Shown here: piece by piece, positions 29,101 through 37,056 of the stretch | Numbering within the stretch: the stretch's first letter is position 1 | How the letters are laid out: every line of letters begins with the position of its first letter | Assembly (NCBI RefSeq): GCF_005886535.1 | Contig: NZ_PNDS01000120.1 | Coordinates: forward strand, 1-42,902 | Length of the DNA: 42,902 nucleotides | Direction of reading: 5' to 3' | From: Pseudoalteromonas sp. S2755 | GTDB taxonomy: Bacteria; Pseudomonadota; Gammaproteobacteria; Enterobacterales; Alteromonadaceae | Notes under the pieces: model-generated | Seen by the model: the letters and a program-made list of their open reading frames with translations, nothing else | Told to the model about the DNA's origin: nothing | Databases searched by the model: none | Position numbers and translations under genes: made by a program

Positions 29101-30571
29101 TCAAACATTGGCGTTGGCAGTACATCAGCACTTGAGTTCTGAGGAAGTCGTTAGTCTGCCTAATGGTGACGAAAGAGACGTATTGATTAAGATTAGTGCA
29201 GTGGCAAACGGTGATGGTGAACTATACAGTTATGTCGTGGTGCTAACCGATATTAGCCAGCAAAAGCGTACTGAGAAAGAGCTATATCAGCTGGCTAACT
29301 ACGATTTACAGACGAAGTTGCCGAATAAAGCGTTATTGATGGATAGAGTGCAGCATGCTATCAAGCAGTCGCAGGCTCAAGAGTCACATTTTGCGCTGTT
29401 GGTGATCAAGTTCAATCGCCTACAGAATTTATACGATATTTATGGTGCAGACTTTGTGGCCGAGCTGCTTCCACTGCTTGCAACAAAGTTACGCTGTTGT
29501 TTTCGTGAACTCGATAGTTTAGCTACGGGGCATGATAAGTCGTTTTATGTGTTGATGGAGCATCTCGACAACCCTGAAAAGGTGCATCAATATGTAGAGT
29601 GTTTAATTCACTCATTTAGCACTCCTTTGGAGGCTGCTGGACATACTGTACTGATGCAACCGGCGATAGGAATTGCAATGTACCCCGATGATGCGTCCGA
29701 CGCTTTTGAGCTTAATCAAGCGGCAAAGGCGGCACTTGAGCATGTCAATGTGCAACAAATTTCTAGTTATCAGTTTTTCCGCGAAGAGATGAATGGCAAG
29801 GTCAGGCGTTCGCGAGAAGTCGAACAAGCACTTATGCGAGCGCTAAAAAATGGTGAATTTAGTAATCACTATCAGCCTATTGTCGATGTACAAAGCGATA
29901 CCTTGCTTGGCTTTGAAGCGTTATTACGGTGGCCTGAAAATAGTGAGTTTTGCGCTCAGGAGTATGCGCTCGCAGCTGAACATGCTGGTGTAGTGACCGA
30001 GCTTACCTTACAAACCCTTTCTCGGGCATTAGTTGAATTGAGACACTGGCAAACCATTGAGCGCGATTTATATATATCTATTAATCTGTCAGCCATTGAT
30101 TTTGAATCTACAAGCTTAGTCGATAATATTCGGCAAGCTCTGAGTCGCAGTAAAGTGTCAGGTCATTCAGTGGCTTTTGAGATAACGGAAACCGCTTTGC
30201 TATCTAACGTTGATAGCGCGGTGAAAGTGATGCAAGAAATTAAAGCTCTGGGCTGTCGTATCTATATGGATGACTTTGGGACGGGGTACGCCTCTTTGAC
30301 TTATCTGCAACAATTGCCTATTGATGTCATCAAGATAGATAAAAGCTTTGTGCAACAAATTGCAGAAGATCCAGAAAGCTATTTAATTATCCGCTCATGC
30401 GTGAATTTAGCCCATGGATTAGGACTAAAATGTGTTGCAGAAGGAGTGGAAAACGACCTCCAGTATCAACGTATCAAAGCCGAGCAAGTTGATTATTATC
30501 AAGGTTACCGTTTCAGCTCGGCGATTAGTGGCGAACAAGTAGCGCAATTACTCACTGAAAAATCGCTGTAG
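26105..30571 (+). CDS. Propeller-sensor PAS-GGDEF-EAL protein, probable c-di-GMP phosphodiesterase
   Basis: A 1488-residue membrane protein. A signal peptide (about 1-19) precedes a periplasmic region of about 750 residues made of repeated regulator-propeller units (for example GYLWLSTEGGLNRYDG, GGIWITTGIAGLLRYD, QFLWLATNDGLTRYN) and a Y_Y_Y domain. A membrane helix at about 777-797 leads to two PAS domains (about 815-1075), a GGDEF-like domain and a C-terminal EAL domain. The GGDEF signature is degenerate (GHDKS at 1142-1146), so cyclase activity is unlikely. The EAL domain looks intact: E1271 in GFEALLRW, INLSAIDF, FEITETAL, DDFGTGYASL (D1389, D1390), KIDKSFV and AEGVEN. The inferred job is ligand-controlled degradation of c-di-GMP. 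The ligand is unknown. Confidence 0.9.
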   Translation: MFRLCFIFCICLFTALVNAAQISRLSPAEGLSQSYVNTLLIDEQGYLWLSTEGGLNRYDGYQVLDVNGPDGVLDKVQVNYIYQDNLGGIWITTGIAGLLRYDPVKDEYRKYIEPPSTEDEFYSNLVNIILTKDDDHMWVVRTSDVAILNIHTGKLESEVTLPLNEESGFIRAVYQHQNILFIATSERLFAYHLTTKKLRPLEHLAPIEHPYQTNTKSLFILDQDTLLVGAVQGMYELDISQLLKDFDAEVPFKTLLPELNIWKMLRHDEHTLLLGTDKGLVYYTIEDGNAVRDKRLSTSVFLPSNTSVIDIVKDNYGGFWVATKEDGAFYLPDSTLAFDNVSDLTVEGEGFSHSNVWAMHESNQFLWLATNDGLTRYNLKTRETKQFLKGYLGDEILSEFIIWKIAEYNNKLWLTTVKGLFVFDPITHEVTRPKANNPEDKEILTSFVKGGELLADGKFYFVNSDVGMFVYDINTAELTHLTKSFENVDPFLTYGFYPPLPNEPLKPLYYYAGVLLQYDPQSETLTEIYKAPKANKHLAVDITTYTIDKNNILWLSLSSFGLIGLTLDGYEPIYNIDLKAHKIDTLMYEMRQDKEGMIWMSSHKGIWRLDPDNLHLQQFTTEDGILSNEFNGGASVMLEDGRIAYGMLKGFVVFSPDDNRPKKPLLDHVNITSVDLISRPNQKAGLKQFDHIELEHDDIGLEVSFSAMAFSYQDRIIYEYQISGGQKILSRNQNRVVFPKLNPGEYALKVWAKDPLTGDYTPPAKLTINVNYPAWRSPIAIAGYVFLTLLLLSLWSYRKYRVEQLILAAHKETQDREARLKMALEGSNSGVWEWHAGSTLIYQPRLVTELDYELESVGLDDYLQKIHPSDRGMFRLQWLEFVTTNKGFIDCTYRLKDSKGQWRWYKDFGKVLEWDEGNPIQVAGTYTNLTRERLFEERAALFGAAFEQTRDWVMILDKRLRIQACNRAMQNAFNLESIPSSSTAVKLGMSRQKRMMYLRQTLALAVHQHLSSEEVVSLPNGDERDVLIKISAVANGDGELYSYVVVLTDISQQKRTEKELYQLANYDLQTKLPNKALLMDRVQHAIKQSQAQESHFALLVIKFNRLQNLYDIYGADFVAELLPLLATKLRCCFRELDSLATGHDKSFYVLMEHLDNPEKVHQYVECLIHSFSTPLEAAGHTVLMQPAIGIAMYPDDASDAFELNQAAKAALEHVNVQQISSYQFFREEMNGKVRRSREVEQALMRALKNGEFSNHYQPIVDVQSDTLLGFEALLRWPENSEFCAQEYALAAEHAGVVTELTLQTLSRALVELRHWQTIERDLYISINLSAIDFESTSLVDNIRQALSRSKVSGHSVAFEITETALLSNVDSAVKVMQEIKALGCRIYMDDFGTGYASLTYLQQLPIDVIKIDKSFVQQIAEDPESYLIIRSCVNLAHGLGLKCVAEGVENDLQYQRIKAEQVDYYQGYRFSSAISGEQVAQLLTEKSL

Positions 30572-30580
30572 CCTCTTTGG

Positions 30581-31531
30581 TTACAGCTTTTTGCCACAGT
30601 GACGACAGTACATATGATGGACACGTTGACTACTCATTAGTTTAATCGCTTGGTTTGCTTCCAATTGACTTAAACCAAGTTCAATTCGTAGCGCTTCTAG
30701 ATGGGCTCTTTCGCTTTTATCGACATCGCCATCGACTAATGCATGCAGCACAGCCTCGTTGAATGCATCTCGACGTTTGCGCATTTGGTCGGCAAAGCTT
30801 GAGGCCAAAAGACCTGTAGGGATTGCGACCATGCCCATACTGAGTAAAGTGATAAGACCACCAAAGAATTGCCCGAGTGGGGTGATTGGCACTACATCGC
30901 CGTAACCCACGGTAGTTAGAGTGGCCATCGCCCACCACATAGCTTTAGGAATAGAACCAAATTTATCCGGTTGTACATCGTGTTCAATAAGATAAATCCC
31001 GCAAGAGGCCATGATTAGCACCACACTCATAATAAAAAAGGCGGCAAGCAGTGAGCTCGACTCTTCTTTAAATGCTGCGAGCAGCAATTGCATGGCCCGA
31101 GAGTAGCGTGTTAGCTTAAAGATCCTAAGTAATCGGATAACACGCAAAAAGCGCAGATCAAAAGTGATAAAGGCCATCAATATGGTAGGCAAAATAGCAA
31201 TGAGATCAATGATTGCCAGCGGCGATATCAGATACTTTAGGCGTTTTTTCCAATTGGGTATATCCAAGTGACGATAATCAAGCTTATCGACACAGCACCA
31301 AAATCTCAGTAAGTATTCGACGGCAAAGATAGCTACACTGACTAGCTCCAGGGTGAGAAAGTAATGATGGTATACCTTTGCTAAATCGCGCTCAGATTCC
31401 AACACGATAGCAACGACATTGGTTAAAATCAGGGTAATAAGGAAGATGTCGACTGCGCGACCAAGCTTACGATATTTTCCTGTGGCCTCAAGTACCGCAG
31501 CCGTTTTTTCTCTGATGTGAAGTTGCATCAA
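30581..31531 (-). CDS. Voltage-gated-type potassium channel
   Basis: A 316-residue six-helix channel of the ion_trans family. S1-S3 lie at about 27-120. The S4 sensor RFLRVIRLLRIFKLTRYSR carries positives at every third position (R127, R130, R133, R136, K139, R142). The pore helix and selectivity filter TTVGYGD are at 206-212, and S6 at about 222-248. A cytosolic helical tail ends in CRHCGKKL, a half zinc-ribbon. The TVGYG filter indicates K+ selectivity. It starts 30 bp after the patZ stop, so it is probably co-transcribed, and converges on the EAL gene with a nine-base gap. Confidence 0.9.
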   Translation of the reverse strand: MMQLHIREKTAAVLEATGKYRKLGRAVDIFLITLILTNVVAIVLESERDLAKVYHHYFLTLELVSVAIFAVEYLLRFWCCVDKLDYRHLDIPNWKKRLKYLISPLAIIDLIAILPTILMAFITFDLRFLRVIRLLRIFKLTRYSRAMQLLLAAFKEESSSLLAAFFIMSVVLIMASCGIYLIEHDVQPDKFGSIPKAMWWAMATLTTVGYGDVVPITPLGQFFGGLITLLSMGMVAIPTGLLASSFADQMRKRRDAFNEAVLHALVDGDVDKSERAHLEALRIELGLSQLEANQAIKLMSSQRVHHMYCRHCGKKL

Positions 31532-31561
31532 GTTGCCAACATCCCTTATCTTTTTTTGTAT

Positions 31562-34231
31562 TTAGTTTAAGTTTAACACCATCTGAATGGTGCCTTCCTC
31601 AAAATCTCGAGATACGGTAAACCCAAGCTTTTTGGCAAGTCCTATCATACCGCTGTTTTCTGGGAGGGTGATCCCTTCTATACTTTGCACGCCTTGTTTA
31701 CGACAGTGTTTTATAGCAGCTTCCATGAGTATGCGTCCAAGCCCAAGTCCTTGGCAATCTGAGCGCACCACTACGGCAAATTCAGCCACTTGGTTATCGG
31801 GATCCATCAGTACGCGTGATACTCCAAGCGTTTGATAGCTGGACTTGTTAGGGACCGTGACAATAAACGCCATTTCTCTGTCGTAATCAATTTGCGTCAT
31901 TTTTGCGAGCTGTTCATGATTAAATTGTGGCAGCTCACCAAAAAAACGGCGGTATCTATCTTCTTTACTTAAAGACTGGTCAAACTCTTGGTGTGCTCTT
32001 TCATCCTCAGGACGAATAGGTCTTAAGGTTGCAGGGCGACCATCCTTTAATGTCACGGATTTTACCAACTCTCGAGGGTAAGGTCGGATGGCTAAGCGTT
32101 TACGTCCAGATACCGGCTCGTATCGCCTTAGCGTAATACTGGCGTCGAGCACTTGGAACTGACCTGAGCAGGCCAAAATAGGATTGAGCTCCATATCAAT
32201 GATATCGGGTTGGTCGACTACCATTTGAGAGACACGAGTGAGTAGGGCGCACAGGCGGTATTTATCGACCTTTTCAGGTAGTGCTCGCTCTTTGATAAAG
32301 CCTTTATCATGGGCGGCTGCAATCAGGTATTTTGCAAGGTTCATATTCAGTGGTGGCAATGCTACCGCAGCTTGCGAGAAATTAAGTCCGGTGCCCGCTT
32401 CACCCAGTAAAATAACAGGGCCAACACCAGGTTCGGTTTTTACCGCGATCCGTAATTCTTGTCCTCCTGCGCGTTTTGCCATACGTTGTAAAGAGAAGCC
32501 TTCTATTTCAGCTTCAGGGGCCGCCTCACGGATCCGTAGTAACATCGAAAATGCAGTTTGTTCTACCTCTTCGGCATCGTTGAGGTTGAGTACAACCCCA
32601 CCCACTTCCGATTTAGAAGGAATGTCATGACTTATCAGTTTGAGTGCAATGGGAAAACCAAGCTGCTGAGCTTGTTCTTTTGCTTCTGAGGGGGTGAGTG
32701 CGATTTGCGTCTCTATACATTCTATATCGTAATTAGCCAGCACCTGAGATGCTAAATGGGTCGCGAGTTTATTGGCACCAGAGTTTAAAAAGTCATTAAT
32801 TAAGCGTTTGCTTTGCACGTGTTGCAGCTGGCCTTCGTCACTGTAGGACTCTGGTGTTTGCGTAAGGTGCTTCTGGTTTCGACGGTAGCTCACCAAGTGC
32901 ATAAACGCGCCAACGGCACCTTCTGGGGTGCGATAAGTTGGGATCTTAGCGTTTGCGCATACGAGCCTTGCGGCGTATGCTGCTTTTTCGCCCATAAAGT
33001 TTGTCATCACATAAGGGCGTGCCATTTTTGGAATTTTGGCTAGGGTCTGTGCAATGATCTCAGCATAAGCGGTACTTGGCGCAAGTGCTGAAGGAGTATG
33101 AATTATCAATAAGTTTTTGACTTCGTCAGCTTTTAATAAAATCTCTAGTGCTTGTTGGTAACGTTTCGGTGAGGAATCACCATAAATATCTATTGGATTA
33201 CAAGCATGATCCGTTTGTGGGATCAAGGCGCTGAGCGCTTGTTTGGTTTGCTCGCTTAGTACTGCCAGTTTGCCTGAGTTCTGTAGTAAGGTATCCACTG
33301 CCATGATCCCAGGGCCTCCGCCATTGGTTAAAATGGTCAGCTGTTCTACTTGCAGCAGTTTGGGATGTAAAGCAAGGGTTTGAGTGGCAGCAAAGAGCTC
33401 CCTAAGATCGCTTACTCTCAGCATGCCAGCTCGCTGGAACATGGCATCATAAACTGCGTCATCGGAGGTATTACCGCCAGTGTGATTCAGCGCAGCGATT
33501 GCACCTGCCTTGGTTTTTCCTGTTTTTATGGCGATGACAGGTTTGCTAAAAGCAGCGGCCCGAGCTGCGGAGATAAAGCGCCTAACATCGTCGATATTAT
33601 CAATGTAAAGCAAAATAGCTTGGGTTTTTGGATCCCGTCCAAGGAAATCAAGTAGTTCGTCGAAATCGATATCAAGGCAATCCCCAACAGAAACAAAGTA
33701 AGAGAAGCCGATTTTTTTATGTTGTGCCCAGTCCAGTATGGTTGAACATACCGCCGCCGATTGTGAAATAAATGCAAGCTTACCGGGGGCGGCAACTGTA
33801 TGAGAAAAACTGGCATTAATACCCAAGTGAGGAATAAGTAAACCGAGGCAATTAGGACCAAGTAAAGTGACCTTAGCTATTTTGGCAGCTTCTTTTAATT
33901 GTTGTTTGTGCTGATTATCAAGACCTGCTGCGATGATGATTGCATGTTGACAGCCAATATCACCAAGCTCATTGATGATTTGCACTAAGGTTTGTTTATT
34001 GGTACAAATAACGGCGAGATCAGGGACTTTGGGTAACTGTTCGATGGCACTGTAGGCAAGCACCCCATGTACGGCGGTATGTTTTGGACTAACGGGCATA
34101 ATGGGCCCTTTAAAGCCGCCTTGTAGCAAGTTGCGCATTACGATAAAGCCAGCGCGATCAGGATGATTAGAGGCACCAATCACCGCGATGGATTGGGGGT
34201 TAAAAAATTGGCTAATACGCTTTACGCTCAT
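31562..34231 (-). CDS. patZ: PatZ-type protein lysine acetyltransferase (acyl-CoA synthetase-like plus GNAT)
   Basis: An 889-residue protein with the Pat architecture: CoA-binding Rossmann domain (about 8-100, SIAVIGAS), succinyl-CoA-ligase-like domain (about 145-450), ATP-grasp domain (about 480-690, with KSEVGGVVLNL and MELNPI), and a C-terminal GNAT domain (about 735-889) with the acetyl-CoA loop CQGLGLGR. Family members acetylate lysines, notably of acetyl-CoA synthetase. A histidine is kept at the NHTGG motif (H250), where ADP-forming acyl-CoA synthetases carry the phosphohistidine. Whether this protein is catalytic there is not known. ATG 34231, with AGGA six bases ahead, is preferred to the longer frame starting at 34252. 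Confidence 0.9.
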   Translation of the reverse strand: MSVKRISQFFNPQSIAVIGASNHPDRAGFIVMRNLLQGGFKGPIMPVSPKHTAVHGVLAYSAIEQLPKVPDLAVICTNKQTLVQIINELGDIGCQHAIIIAAGLDNQHKQQLKEAAKIAKVTLLGPNCLGLLIPHLGINASFSHTVAAPGKLAFISQSAAVCSTILDWAQHKKIGFSYFVSVGDCLDIDFDELLDFLGRDPKTQAILLYIDNIDDVRRFISAARAAAFSKPVIAIKTGKTKAGAIAALNHTGGNTSDDAVYDAMFQRAGMLRVSDLRELFAATQTLALHPKLLQVEQLTILTNGGGPGIMAVDTLLQNSGKLAVLSEQTKQALSALIPQTDHACNPIDIYGDSSPKRYQQALEILLKADEVKNLLIIHTPSALAPSTAYAEIIAQTLAKIPKMARPYVMTNFMGEKAAYAARLVCANAKIPTYRTPEGAVGAFMHLVSYRRNQKHLTQTPESYSDEGQLQHVQSKRLINDFLNSGANKLATHLASQVLANYDIECIETQIALTPSEAKEQAQQLGFPIALKLISHDIPSKSEVGGVVLNLNDAEEVEQTAFSMLLRIREAAPEAEIEGFSLQRMAKRAGGQELRIAVKTEPGVGPVILLGEAGTGLNFSQAAVALPPLNMNLAKYLIAAAHDKGFIKERALPEKVDKYRLCALLTRVSQMVVDQPDIIDMELNPILACSGQFQVLDASITLRRYEPVSGRKRLAIRPYPRELVKSVTLKDGRPATLRPIRPEDERAHQEFDQSLSKEDRYRRFFGELPQFNHEQLAKMTQIDYDREMAFIVTVPNKSSYQTLGVSRVLMDPDNQVAEFAVVVRSDCQGLGLGRILMEAAIKHCRKQGVQSIEGITLPENSGMIGLAKKLGFTVSRDFEEGTIQMVLNLN

Positions 34232-34375
34232 ACTGTTTCCTAGTTCAGCCACAGCTCATACGAAACACTCTACCATTTTGCTCGCAGTTTTCGAGTGCAA
34301 TTAAGGTAGACTTTGATCTATCCCCATTATAATTGTTTGGAAACCATGACTGAGGCGAAACGTTGAGGACAAGAT

Positions 34376-35086
34376 ATGTCTACTATGACTAAATATTTGG
34401 CTCCTGCGGCTTTGCTATCACTGGCGGTGATAGTAAGTGGCTGGATGGTAAAATCGACCATTCTAGAAGTGAAGGGAATGGAACGGACGGTAAGTGTAAA
34501 AGGGTTATCGGAAAAGGAAGTAACAGCAGACACGGTGATTTGGCCCGTATTTTACCGTGATGCAGATAACGATCTGGAAGCTTTGGTAGAGCGCACGGAA
34601 AAGAAAAATGCAGCTATACGTGCGTTTTTGACCTTGCAAGGCTTTGATGCATCAGAGCTGTCCATATCAGCGCCTTCTATTACAGATAAGTACGCCCAAG
34701 AGTACGGTCAAAACAATCAAGGGTTTCGCTACGTAGCGAAAGCCGGTGTGACTGTGTACTCCAATAATCCAGATAAAGTATCGCAAGCACTTGGGCAGTT
34801 AAGTGAACTGGCCAAACAAGGTATTGCGATCACCAAAGACGACTACCAAAATCGGGTTGAATATTTGTTTACTGGTCTTAATGATATTAAGCCTGAAATG
34901 GTGCAAGAAGCCACACAAAAAGCACGAGAAGTGGCGGTAAAATTTGCTAAAGATTCTGACTCTGTGCTTGGCAAAATAAAATCGGCAAGGCAAGGACAAT
35001 TTAGTATTCGCGACAGAGACAGTAATACGCCACAGATAAAAATTGTGCGTGTCGTGACGAGCGTGGAATATTACTTATCGGATTAA
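34376..35086 (+). CDS. SIMPL-domain (DUF541) envelope protein
   Basis: A 236-residue protein with an N-terminal hydrophobic segment (about 8-25) that is a signal anchor or signal peptide, followed by a SIMPL domain: RTVSVKGLSEKEVTADTV, then AVKFAKDSDSVLGKIKSARQG and a final beta-strand IKIVRVVTSVEYYL. The family (E. coli YggE and relatives) is linked to envelope or oxidative stress, but the biochemical role is unknown. It is divergent from patZ, alone in its unit, and ends at a long terminator hairpin. Confidence 0.88.
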   Translation: MSTMTKYLAPAALLSLAVIVSGWMVKSTILEVKGMERTVSVKGLSEKEVTADTVIWPVFYRDADNDLEALVERTEKKNAAIRAFLTLQGFDASELSISAPSITDKYAQEYGQNNQGFRYVAKAGVTVYSNNPDKVSQALGQLSELAKQGIAITKDDYQNRVEYLFTGLNDIKPEMVQEATQKAREVAVKFAKDSDSVLGKIKSARQGQFSIRDRDSNTPQIKIVRVVTSVEYYLSD

Positions 35087-35132
35087 AACGCGTTTATTGC
35101 GCGGCTAAGCTAGCAAAAATGACAAATTCGTC

Positions 35133-35174
35133 AAACAAGCAAAGCTCCTTCTATCAAAGGGGCTTTGCTTGTTT
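35133..35174. terminator. Bidirectional terminator between SIMPL and NYN genes
   Basis: An 18-bp stem with one G-T pair (AAACAAGCAAAGCTCCTT at 35133-35150, its complement at 35157-35174) has a six-base loop. The right arm reaches the TAA stop codon of the NYN gene at 35173-35175. Confidence 0.85.
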
Positions 35175-35655
35175 ATTTCTTGCCAATTAATAACTCGTTT
35201 TCGATTGGTATAAACTCACTGGCAGCACGGATCAAAGAAGCAGCGGTAAGCTGCGGCACGCCGTAAACTTCAACTCGGGTATGGTATTTATCTCTGAGTT
35301 TACTTGCGAGTAAATCAAAATCACCATCGCCAGTTACTAGAATAATTACATCGGATCCAGACGCACACTCCATGGCATCAATGGTAATGCCAACATCCCA
35401 ATCACATTTCGCCGAGCCATCGGCACGTTGAATATAAGGCTTTAACTTCACCTCAAAGCCAATTGCTCGCAGGATATTTTGAAACTGTCTTTGTTTATCG
35501 TCACCTCGTTCGCTGGAATAGGCAATGGCTTGATATACCTCGCGATTAGCCGTTGCTTTGCGCCAAAACGCATTGTAGTCAAAGCCTGTTTGGTAGGCTT
35601 GCTTGGTAGTGTAATAAACATTCTGGGCGTCGACTAAAATGGTGACTTTTTCCAT
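35173..35655 (-). CDS. NYN-domain (LabA/DUF88-type) protein, putative ribonuclease
   Basis: A 160-residue PIN-like NYN domain protein. The acidic metal site is complete: D9 in ILVDAQNVYY, D87 and D93 in CDWDVGITIDAM, D110 and D112 in VTGDGDFDLL. The end ASLIRAASEFI fits the LabA/DUF88 group. NYN domains are predicted or shown to be RNases. The target here is unknown. It stands downstream of an unknown TonB-like gene in the same direction, with a 40-bp gap. Confidence 0.86.
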   Translation of the reverse strand: MEKVTILVDAQNVYYTTKQAYQTGFDYNAFWRKATANREVYQAIAYSSERGDDKQRQFQNILRAIGFEVKLKPYIQRADGSAKCDWDVGITIDAMECASGSDVIILVTGDGDFDLLASKLRDKYHTRVEVYGVPQLTAASLIRAASEFIPIENELLIGKK

Positions 35656-35695
35656 AACGGACTCATAGCTATAAATTTGCTTTATGATAGCAAGA

Positions 35696-36385
35696 TTAGC
35701 GTTTGTTTAGCCATTTACTCATCGCGGCATCATAGGCTTTTTTAATGGCACCGCCATCGCAAGGGCGAGGTGGAGTACGCCAGTTATTACTTAATCCTTC
35801 CGGTGTAGGAATGCTCGGATCGGGCCTAACTTCAGCGTAACACAGGCCATTTTCACGGTAGACTGTGTATTGAGGCGTAGACTCGAGTTGCTCCCTTTGC
35901 ATGCTCGCAGCGGTGGTTTGATGCGTTTTAGGCACGGTGAGCCGCTGTGGCTTTTCTTGGTTTTGGCTGAGTACAGCGTCACTCGGAGTGCGTTCTAAAA
36001 GTTGCTGACGAAATTGAGAGATTGCTTTGCGATGATCTAGTTTTTTAGGTTGCGTGACGATCGCTGCTTTGGTTATGTGCTTTGTTGTACTTTCAACCGC
36101 AGGCTTTTTTGGTTCCGTTTGCGCAGTTTTTAGTACTTCAACCGTATCGTCCGGCAGCGTCGGTTTTAACTCCTCTACTGGCTTATCTTCAGTTATCGCT
36201 GGTGTCTCAATACGCTCAATCTTGGGCTTGGCAGGCTCAATAACCAAATAAGTTTTCATTGCCTTAATTTCTAAAGGCTTTGAGGGAATATAAATACTTT
36301 GCTGCAGATACCAACCGAGCAGTAGATGCAGCACAATAGAGGCGATAATGGTGAAACTAATCAGGTTGTGTTGGAGCCGCCGCAT
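35696..36385 (-). CDS. TonB-like single-span envelope protein of unknown function
   Basis: I do not recognise this 229-residue protein. It has one N-terminal membrane helix (about 9-26), then a periplasmic region rich in Pro, Lys, Glu and Thr (about 35-160), as in TonB or the GspB linker. A C-terminal segment holds two cysteines (NGLCYAEVRPDP and PPRPCDGG), probably disulphide-bonded. The usual TonB C-terminal fold is not evident, and no exbB or exbD is adjacent. It might be an adaptor that spans the periplasm, but that is inference from composition. Confidence 0.6.
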   Translation of the reverse strand: MRRLQHNLISFTIIASIVLHLLLGWYLQQSIYIPSKPLEIKAMKTYLVIEPAKPKIERIETPAITEDKPVEELKPTLPDDTVEVLKTAQTEPKKPAVESTTKHITKAAIVTQPKKLDHRKAISQFRQQLLERTPSDAVLSQNQEKPQRLTVPKTHQTTAASMQREQLESTPQYTVYRENGLCYAEVRPDPSIPTPEGLSNNWRTPPRPCDGGAIKKAYDAAMSKWLNKR

Positions 36386-36458
36386 TATTCTTATTAAATC
36401 CTTGAGTCATGCGGAGTTAGAGCTTAATAAAGACTTAATTGTTCCCTCAATAGGCAAA

Positions 36459-36971
36459 TTAATCTGTGACTAATTGCGCGGAAATATGTTTTAGCAAGGT
36501 GAGTTCACGTAAAACGGACATCCCTTGGTTACTTGCATCATTGAGTTTTGCTTTGTTATGCGCGATGGCTTGGTTTATGTTGATCCACACCGGCTTCATA
36601 CCATTGGCGTGTTCATAATCCTCCATCGCTGGCGCATCAAATTCGCCACAGATCTCACAAACGTAGCAATAAGAAATAATATGCACATTGTCATGATCGG
36701 GTTTATACCAAGGGCGGTACTCTTCATAGCAGCCAAACGGCGTCAAACCTGTGATGGATACTGCACCCGTTTCTTCTTTTAGCTCGCGCTCCAATGCTGC
36801 TTCTAAGCTTTCACCCTCGTCGACGCCGCCACCTGGCAAGGTGTAATCATCATAACGTTTGGTGTAAAGCATAAGAATGTCGTTGCCTCTAAGAACAATA
36901 GCGCGAGTGGTTTTTCTGGTAAAGCAGCTGCCTTGAAGCGGAATGACTGGGGTGTTATTTAAGCTTTGCAT
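36459..36971 (-). CDS. NUDIX hydrolase
   Basis: A 170-residue NUDIX hydrolase. The NUDIX box GGVDEGESLEAALERELKEETG is complete, with the metal-binding RELKEE. Preceding strands are RAIVLRGNDILMLYT and DYTLPGGG. The enzyme would split a nucleoside diphosphate linked to another moiety. The substrate is not predictable, though the context and simple domain suggest housecleaning. No partner is evident. Confidence 0.88.
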   Translation of the reverse strand: MQSLNNTPVIPLQGSCFTRKTTRAIVLRGNDILMLYTKRYDDYTLPGGGVDEGESLEAALERELKEETGAVSITGLTPFGCYEEYRPWYKPDHDNVHIISYCYVCEICGEFDAPAMEDYEHANGMKPVWININQAIAHNKAKLNDASNQGMSVLRELTLLKHISAQLVTD

Positions 36972-37056
36972 GGGGGTTTTAACTTCAATTTAGGTGACAA
37001 GAATGGGTTTACATGCGATACACCAGCGTAAAAGCGGCGTATCGCGAATGAAGGTA

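Noticed and set aside
29528..29542. Active diguanylate cyclase in the large EAL protein
   Set aside because: The GGDEF signature is GHDKS, which lacks the glycine and acidic residues needed for catalysis.
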